Shown: piece after piece, positions 59,709 through 64,000 of the stretch
Numbering within the stretch: the stretch's first letter is position 1
How the letters are laid out: each line of letters opens with the position of its first letter
From: Streptomyces sp. A0642
GTDB lineage: Bacteria; Actinomycetota; Actinomycetes; Streptomycetales; Streptomycetaceae
DNA: 64,000 nt
Direction of reading: 5' to 3'
Assembly (NCBI RefSeq): GCF_004795105.1
Contig: NZ_SSBL01000012.1
Span: 1-64,000 of the forward strand
Notes under the pieces: generated by a model
What the model was told of the DNA's origin: nothing
Database searches by the model: none
The model's input: only the letters and a program-made list of their open reading frames with translations
Program-made: the position numbers and the translations under genes

Positions 59709-61952
59709 ATGACAGGACCCCTGGTCCCATTCCGTGAAGTAGTCCTCAAGGTTCACAGCAGGTGTGATCTTGCCTGTGACCATTGCTATGTCTACGAACA
59801 TGCCGATCAGAGCTGGCGAACCCGTCCGAAAACAATCTCTGACGAAGTCATTTTCCGGACTGCTCAGCGCCTGGCTGAGCATGCCAAGACACACGCACTG
59901 CCCTCCGTGTCAGTAATCCTGCACGGAGGGGAGCCTCTGCTGGCCGGCCCCGCCCGGCTGCGGCGCATCTGCGAAGAGCTGACCTCCGCCTTCGACGGCA
60001 TCGCCGCCCTCGATCTCCGGATCCACACCAACGGTCTGCAGCTCAGCCCGCGCTATCTCGACCTCTTCAGCGAGTACGACGTCAAGGTGGGCATCTCCCT
60101 CGACGGCGATCGCGCGGCCAACGACCGGCACCGCCGCTTCGCCGACGGGCGCAGCAGTCACCCCCTCGTACTCAAGGCCGTCGAGCTGCTCCGGCAGGAG
60201 CGCTACCGCCATCTCAACCTCGGCCTCCTGTGCACCATCGACATCGAGAACGACCCCGTCGCGGTCCTCGACGCGCTCACGGAGCTCGAACCGCCGCTCA
60301 TCGACTTCCTGCTTCCCCACGCCACGTGGGACGACCCGCCGCCGCGGCCGGACGGATCGCCCACCGCCTACGCCGACTGGCTCCTCGCGGTCTTCGACCG
60401 CTGGCAGGAGCAGGGGCGCCCGGTGCCCGTGCGGATCTTCTCCTCGGTGGCCTCCACGCTGGGCGGCGGTCCCAGCCTCACCGAGTCGCTCGGCCTCGCG
60501 CCGACCGACCTCGTCGTCGTCGAGACCGACGGACGGCTGGAGCAGGTCGATTCGCTGAAGAGCGCCTACGAGGGTGCGGCGGACACCGGATTCGACGTCT
60601 TCGCGCACACCTTCGACGAAGTCGCGGCGCATCCGGGCGTACGGGCCAGACAGCTCGGCCTGGACGGCGTCAGCGAGACGTGCCGCCGCTGCCCCGTCGT
60701 ACGTTCGTGCGGGGGAGGTCTGTACACCCACCGCTACCGCTCCTCGCCCGACGGCGAGGGGTTCGACAACCCGTCCGTGTACTGCCACGACCTCGCCGCC
60801 CTGGTGCACGGCATCGAGGCCCGGACGCCCGCGGACACCGTGGCGCCCGCGGTGGCCGGCCCGGCCGAACTGCTCGCGGCCCAGGAGGACCTCACCCGCA
60901 CCCTGCTGGCGCGGCTGCACGCGGACCTGGACGGCGGGGGCGGTGAGCGGTGGGCGCGGGCGTGGGAGCTGGCGGCCGTCCTGGAGGGATCGGAGGAAGG
61001 GGCCCGGGGGCTGGACGGCGTACTCGCCCATCCGTACACGCGCACCTGGCTGCTCGACGCGCTGGCCGCCCTGCACGAGGACCGCCCGCAGGCGGCTTCC
61101 CTGGCCGCGGACGGGCTGCAGACCCTGCTCGCCGCGGCCGCCGTGCGGGCCGGCCTCGACCTGCGTGTGCCGGCGCCCTACCGGGACGGCGGGCTCGTCC
61201 TTCCGACGCTGGGCCGCCTGACGGTCGCCGGGCCGGGGGAACGCGGCACCGTGCTAGTGCGCGCGGCCGGGGAGGGATTCCTGGCGGGGCCCGCCGGCGG
61301 GGCCGAGCGGAAGATCCGGCGGTCCGCCGCGGCCGAGCCCGGCTGGCTGCCGGTGCGCGCCTTCCCGCTGCCGGGCAGCCCGTTCCCGGGCCACGGCTTC
61401 GTGATCGACGACCTCGACCCGCACCGGGACTGCTTCGCCGCGCCCGCCGCGGCCACGCTCGCCCCGGCGGCCGCCGGCCGTCTGGGCGACGCGCTCACCG
61501 AGGCCTGGGCGCTGATCGGGGAGCGGGCTCCCGCCCACGGCGCGGAGTCCCTGGACGGCCCGCTCACCTTCACCCCGCTCACCGGCGGGGCGCCGGGCGA
61601 GCCGTGGGTGGGGCGGCACGGCTACGGCGCGCTCGGCATCGGGGCGGACCAGGACGCCGGCACGCTGGCGCTCACGCTGTTGCGCGGCGTGCGGCGGGCG
61701 AGATTCAGGGCACTCGTGGACGTCACGGATCTTTACGCGGCGGACGGCGCCTGGGAACATCGAATGCCCTGGAAGGAAGAATTGGTTCCGTTTTCCCGGC
61801 TGCTGGAAGCTGCCTATGAACGGCTGGCGCTCGCGGCATTCGATCCCCGGTACCGGGATGGTCTGCCACAGGCGCTCGACACGCTGGAAGGGGCCGCCGA
61901 ACTCACCATCGGCGGGAAACGTCTTCTGACCCGGATGCGAAAAGAATTCTGA
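59709..61952 (+). CDS. fxsB: FxsB radical SAM/SPASM cyclophane maturase with inactivated HExxH extension
   Basis: A 747-residue enzyme. The radical SAM cluster motif is CDLACDHC (Cys19, 23, 26), with GGEP at HGGEPLLAG; the SPASM part has ETCRRCPVVRSCGGGLYTHRY and a last Cys in VYCHDL, for two auxiliary clusters. It should join Phe to Ser in FxsA. After about residue 385 comes an extension resembling the HExxH-type peptide hydroxylase partner; where HEFQH is expected, residues 659-663 read RGVRR, so the metal site is gone. ATG 59709 follows a GGTGGA and is possibly leaderless. The first about 75 codons are notably lower in GC than the rest. Confidence 0.9.
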   Translation: MTGPLVPFREVVLKVHSRCDLACDHCYVYEHADQSWRTRPKTISDEVIFRTAQRLAEHAKTHALPSVSVILHGGEPLLAGPARLRRICEELTSAFDGIAALDLRIHTNGLQLSPRYLDLFSEYDVKVGISLDGDRAANDRHRRFADGRSSHPLVLKAVELLRQERYRHLNLGLLCTIDIENDPVAVLDALTELEPPLIDFLLPHATWDDPPPRPDGSPTAYADWLLAVFDRWQEQGRPVPVRIFSSVASTLGGGPSLTESLGLAPTDLVVVETDGRLEQVDSLKSAYEGAADTGFDVFAHTFDEVAAHPGVRARQLGLDGVSETCRRCPVVRSCGGGLYTHRYRSSPDGEGFDNPSVYCHDLAALVHGIEARTPADTVAPAVAGPAELLAAQEDLTRTLLARLHADLDGGGGERWARAWELAAVLEGSEEGARGLDGVLAHPYTRTWLLDALAALHEDRPQAASLAADGLQTLLAAAAVRAGLDLRVPAPYRDGGLVLPTLGRLTVAGPGERGTVLVRAAGEGFLAGPAGGAERKIRRSAAAEPGWLPVRAFPLPGSPFPGHGFVIDDLDPHRDCFAAPAAATLAPAAAGRLGDALTEAWALIGERAPAHGAESLDGPLTFTPLTGGAPGEPWVGRHGYGALGIGADQDAGTLALTLLRGVRRARFRALVDVTDLYAADGAWEHRMPWKEELVPFSRLLEAAYERLALAAFDPRYRDGLPQALDTLEGAAELTIGGKRLLTRMRKEF

Positions 61953-62187
61953 ATACCGGATTCCGGTTCGACGGACGGGGCGCGGGGCCCGGGACAACCG
62001 GGGAGGAACACCCGCAGACCGCATGCGCGCAGGAGTGTGATCGACGGGGCCTGGGAACAGATGACTGAAAAGCGGCGTTGATTGACCGAACGTCATGGGG
62101 GTGGAGCAAGGTCCGCTCCGGAATGATGAATTCGCTCGCATTCTCTTCACTCATCGAGTGCGGGTGCTCACACAGGACGGGGGTCGT
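61953..62187 (+). other. Intergenic and possible leader region between fxsB and fxsC
   Basis: The 235 bases are AT-rich for this genome in the later part. CACTC-ATC-GAGTG (62148-62160) is a small perfect hairpin. TTGACC around 62081-62086 may be a -35. In-frame starts at 62095 and 62101 exist but lead through AT-rich codons; the conserved FxsC part begins later. Confidence 0.4.
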
Positions 62188-63522
62188 GTGCACGCGACGA
62201 CGCAGCAGCGAGCGGCGGACCATCGGCCGTACTTCTTCTTGAGTTACGCCCACACACCGGGGTACGGCGGTGGCACGGACCCCGACATGTGGGTCGAGCG
62301 GCTCTTCCAGGATCTCTGCGGCCACGTGATGGCCATGACCGATCTCCCCGCGGGCGCGCCCGCCGGGTTCATCGACCGCGAGATACGTTCCGGCGAGGGC
62401 TGGTCGGAACGGCTCGGTGAAGTGCTCGCCACCTGCCGGGTGTTCGTACCGCTGTTCTCGCCGCGTTACTTCGCCAGCGAGATGTGCGGGAAGGAGTGGT
62501 ACGCCTTCGCCCAGCGGGCCATCCACCACCGGGCCCGCTCCAACCAGCCGGCCGAGGCGATCGTCCCGGCCCTCTGGGTGCCGGTCCCACCCAGCCAACT
62601 ACCCGGACCGGCCGAGCGATTACAGTTCAACCACCGTGATTTCGGGGACCGTTACGTCAGTGACGGCCTGTACGGACTGATCAAGCTCAAACTCTTCAAC
62701 GAGGAGTACGAGCGTGCGGTGTACGAACTCGCCAAACGCATCGTCAGCGTCGCCGACACCGTACGGATCGGCACCGGACGCCCCGTCGACTACCGGCTGG
62801 CCCCCAGCGCCTTCGGCTCGGCGGGCAGCGGAACGGGCGGCCCCCGCCCCATGCAGGTGACCATCGCCGCCGCCACCCGCCACGACCTGCCCGAAGGGCG
62901 CAACGCCGACTACTACGGCGACAACCCGCAGGACTGGAACCCCTACCACCCCGACGCCGCACGGCCCCTGGCCTATGTCGCCGAGGACCTGGTGCGCTCC
63001 CTCAACTACCAGGCCACCATCGCCTCCTTCGACGAGGACGCGGGTCTACCCGCCGGCAAACAGGGCCCGACCACGCCGGAGATCCTGCTCGTCGACCGCT
63101 GGGCGCTCCGGGACGAGGACCGGTGCCGGCGGCTCGCCGCCTTCGACGCGGAGAACCGCCCCTGGGTGACCCTGGTCGTGCCGTGGAACCGGGACGACCA
63201 CGAGAGCAGAGCCGCGGAGGCCGAACTGACCGCCAAGCTGGAGCGGACCATGCCGACCAAGATGCGCCAGGGCCGCGCCTACTGCCGCGCCGCCGCCAAG
63301 GGCGTGCCCAGCATGGAGGCCTTCGGGCAGATCCTGCCCCAGGTGGTCGAGGTGGCCGCCCAGCAGTACCTGAGACACGCGGCCGTCTATCTGCCCGCCA
63401 CCGGCGGCGGAGGACCCGGCGAACGGACTCGCCTGATGGGACCGATGGCGCAGACCCAGTACATCCCCGAGACACATGACGCTGCGACGGATGCGGAGGA
63501 CACGGATGACGGCCAGTCGTGA
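62188..63522 (+). CDS. fxsC: TIR-like protein FxsC
   Basis: A 444-residue protein with an N-terminal TIR-like domain: YFFLSYAHTPG (residues 15-25) is the BB-loop-containing start, FVPLFSPRYFASEMCGKEWYAF contains the conserved Glu (103) that is catalytic in NAD-cleaving TIRs, and ALWVPVPPSQLPG follows. The C-terminal half has DVTIAAATRHDLPEGRN-like sequence and VAEDLVRSLNYQATIASFDEDAG; a second Rossmann-like domain is likely. GTG 62188 has GGGGG five bases upstream; ATG 62095 would add 31 residues. A TTA codon at 62620-62622 encodes the Leu of AERLQF. It overlaps fxsT by 17 bases. Confidence 0.87.
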   Translation: MHATTQQRAADHRPYFFLSYAHTPGYGGGTDPDMWVERLFQDLCGHVMAMTDLPAGAPAGFIDREIRSGEGWSERLGEVLATCRVFVPLFSPRYFASEMCGKEWYAFAQRAIHHRARSNQPAEAIVPALWVPVPPSQLPGPAERLQFNHRDFGDRYVSDGLYGLIKLKLFNEEYERAVYELAKRIVSVADTVRIGTGRPVDYRLAPSAFGSAGSGTGGPRPMQVTIAAATRHDLPEGRNADYYGDNPQDWNPYHPDAARPLAYVAEDLVRSLNYQATIASFDEDAGLPAGKQGPTTPEILLVDRWALRDEDRCRRLAAFDAENRPWVTLVVPWNRDDHESRAAEAELTAKLERTMPTKMRQGRAYCRAAAKGVPSMEAFGQILPQVVEVAAQQYLRHAAVYLPATGGGGPGERTRLMGPMAQTQYIPETHDAATDAEDTDDGQS

Positions 63523-64000
63523 CGGGCGCATCGTCACCTTCTACTCGTACAAGGGCGGTACCGGGCGCACCATGGCCCTGGCCAACACCGCCTGGATTCT
63601 CGCCGCCAACGGCAAACGGGTACTGGCCGTCGACTGGGACCTGGAGGCCCCCGGACTGCACCGGTTCTTCCATCCGTTCCTCGACCCCTCGACGCTCGGC
63701 GCCACCACCGGTGTCATCGACCTGATCACCGAGTACGCCTGGGCCGCGACCAGTCCGGTGCAGCGGGCCGACGACTGGCACCGGGACTACGCGCGGATCC
63801 AGCCGCACGCCGTCTCGCTCACGCCCGAGGCCCTCGGCTGGGAGTTCCCGCACGGCGGAACGCTCGACTTCGTCTCCGCCGGCCGGCAGAACCGCGAATA
63901 CTCCGCGACCGTCTCGACCTTCGACTGGGACAACTTCTACGACCGGCTCGGCGGCGGCCACTTCTTCGACGCGCTGCGCGACGACATGAAGGCCAACTAC
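63506..64000 (+). CDS. fxsT: FxsT-like P-loop protein, 3'-truncated by window end
   Basis: The frame opens at ATG 63506, inside the fxsC end, and stays open to the last base (165 codons seen). It begins IVTFYSYKGGTGRTMALANTAWILAANGKRVLAVDWDLEAPGLHRFFHPFLD, a ParA/MinD-like deviant P-loop (KGGTGRT, Arg in place of Lys) with a DWDLEAPG switch. This is the N-terminus of the FxSxx-COOH system TPR protein FxsT, whose later TPR part would lie past the window end. The gene follows fxsC with a 17-base overlap, so it is coupled. The remainder, including any TPRs, is not in view. Confidence 0.85.
   Translation, partial: MTASRDGRIVTFYSYKGGTGRTMALANTAWILAANGKRVLAVDWDLEAPGLHRFFHPFLDPSTLGATTGVIDLITEYAWAATSPVQRADDWHRDYARIQPHAVSLTPEALGWEFPHGGTLDFVSAGRQNREYSATVSTFDWDNFYDRLGGGHFFDALRDDMKANY

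Noticed and set aside
59679..59894. 71-codon minus-strand frame over the fxsB start
   Set aside because: Antisense to the conserved radical SAM motif region; no sign of independent selection.

Overview
This window reads as chromosomal DNA of a Streptomyces-type actinomycete: very high GC with strong G/C bias at third codon positions, frequent GTG/TTG starts, ATGA/GTGA stop-start overlaps, almost no TTA codons, and many gene families typical of that genus. From tlyA to der the order (tlyA, nadK, recN, pyrG, Nudix, parA, scpA, scpB, rluB, cmk, der) is the conserved actinobacterial block, as I remember it also from Mycobacterium tuberculosis (Rv1694-Rv1713) and, reversed in numbering, from S. 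coelicolor (about SCO1782-SCO1758). No tRNA, rRNA, CRISPR array, insertion sequence or phage gene was found.

Layout. 1-4.0 kb: the 3' part of a protein with a long Gly/Arg/Asp repeat head and TPR-like tail, a DUF1015 protein and a HAD phosphatase. 4.0-7.2 kb: an iron-siderophore importer (two FecCD permeases and an ATPase) behind an iron-repressor box. 7.3-23.8 kb: SCP2-like protein, tlyA-nadK-recN, a glycosyltransferase, a PucR regulator divergent from a rhodanese, a GH15 enzyme, pyrG with a strong terminator just before the Nudix gene, a P-loop/TPR protein and alanine dehydrogenase. 24-29 kb: a chromosome-organisation operon (parA, small possible ribbon-helix-helix protein, scpA, scpB, rluB). 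29.2-32.7 kb: an NAD-salvage operon (pnuC-nadR-nrtR-ADP-ribosylglycohydrolase) with a perfect palindrome on its promoter. 32.7-39 kb: two tail-to-tail nucleotidyltransferases, aroH-tyrA, cmk-acyltransferase-der.

39-48 kb is looser: two conserved hypothetical genes, an I78 inhibitor-like gene, PAP2 phosphatase, MFS exporter, glutaryl-CoA-type dehydrogenase, a SepF paralogue and a DUF5685 protein with a striking cysteine-rich tail. 48.3-56.4 kb is a divergent, probably sulfur-related locus: an amino-acid-type ABC importer, an FAD/NAD(P)-binding protein, two flavin-dependent monooxygenases and a DUF1684 protein; a 23-codon leader ORF ending Cys-Ser-Cys precedes the binding-protein gene. A streptogrisin-type protease follows.

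57.8-64 kb is the most interesting part: a SLOG nucleotide-sensor gene and a SLATT membrane-effector gene next to a FxSxx-COOH peptide system, with a 55-residue precursor ending FNSSL (fxsA, too short for ordinary ORF calling), a radical SAM/SPASM maturase with a decayed HExxH extension (fxsB), a TIR-like protein (fxsC) and the start of a P-loop protein (fxsT) cut by the window end. The SLATT gene and fxsC each carry an in-frame TTA codon, suggesting control by the bldA tRNA. Sensor, membrane effector, TIR-like protein, NTPase and modified peptide together look like a conflict or developmental signalling system whose function is unknown.
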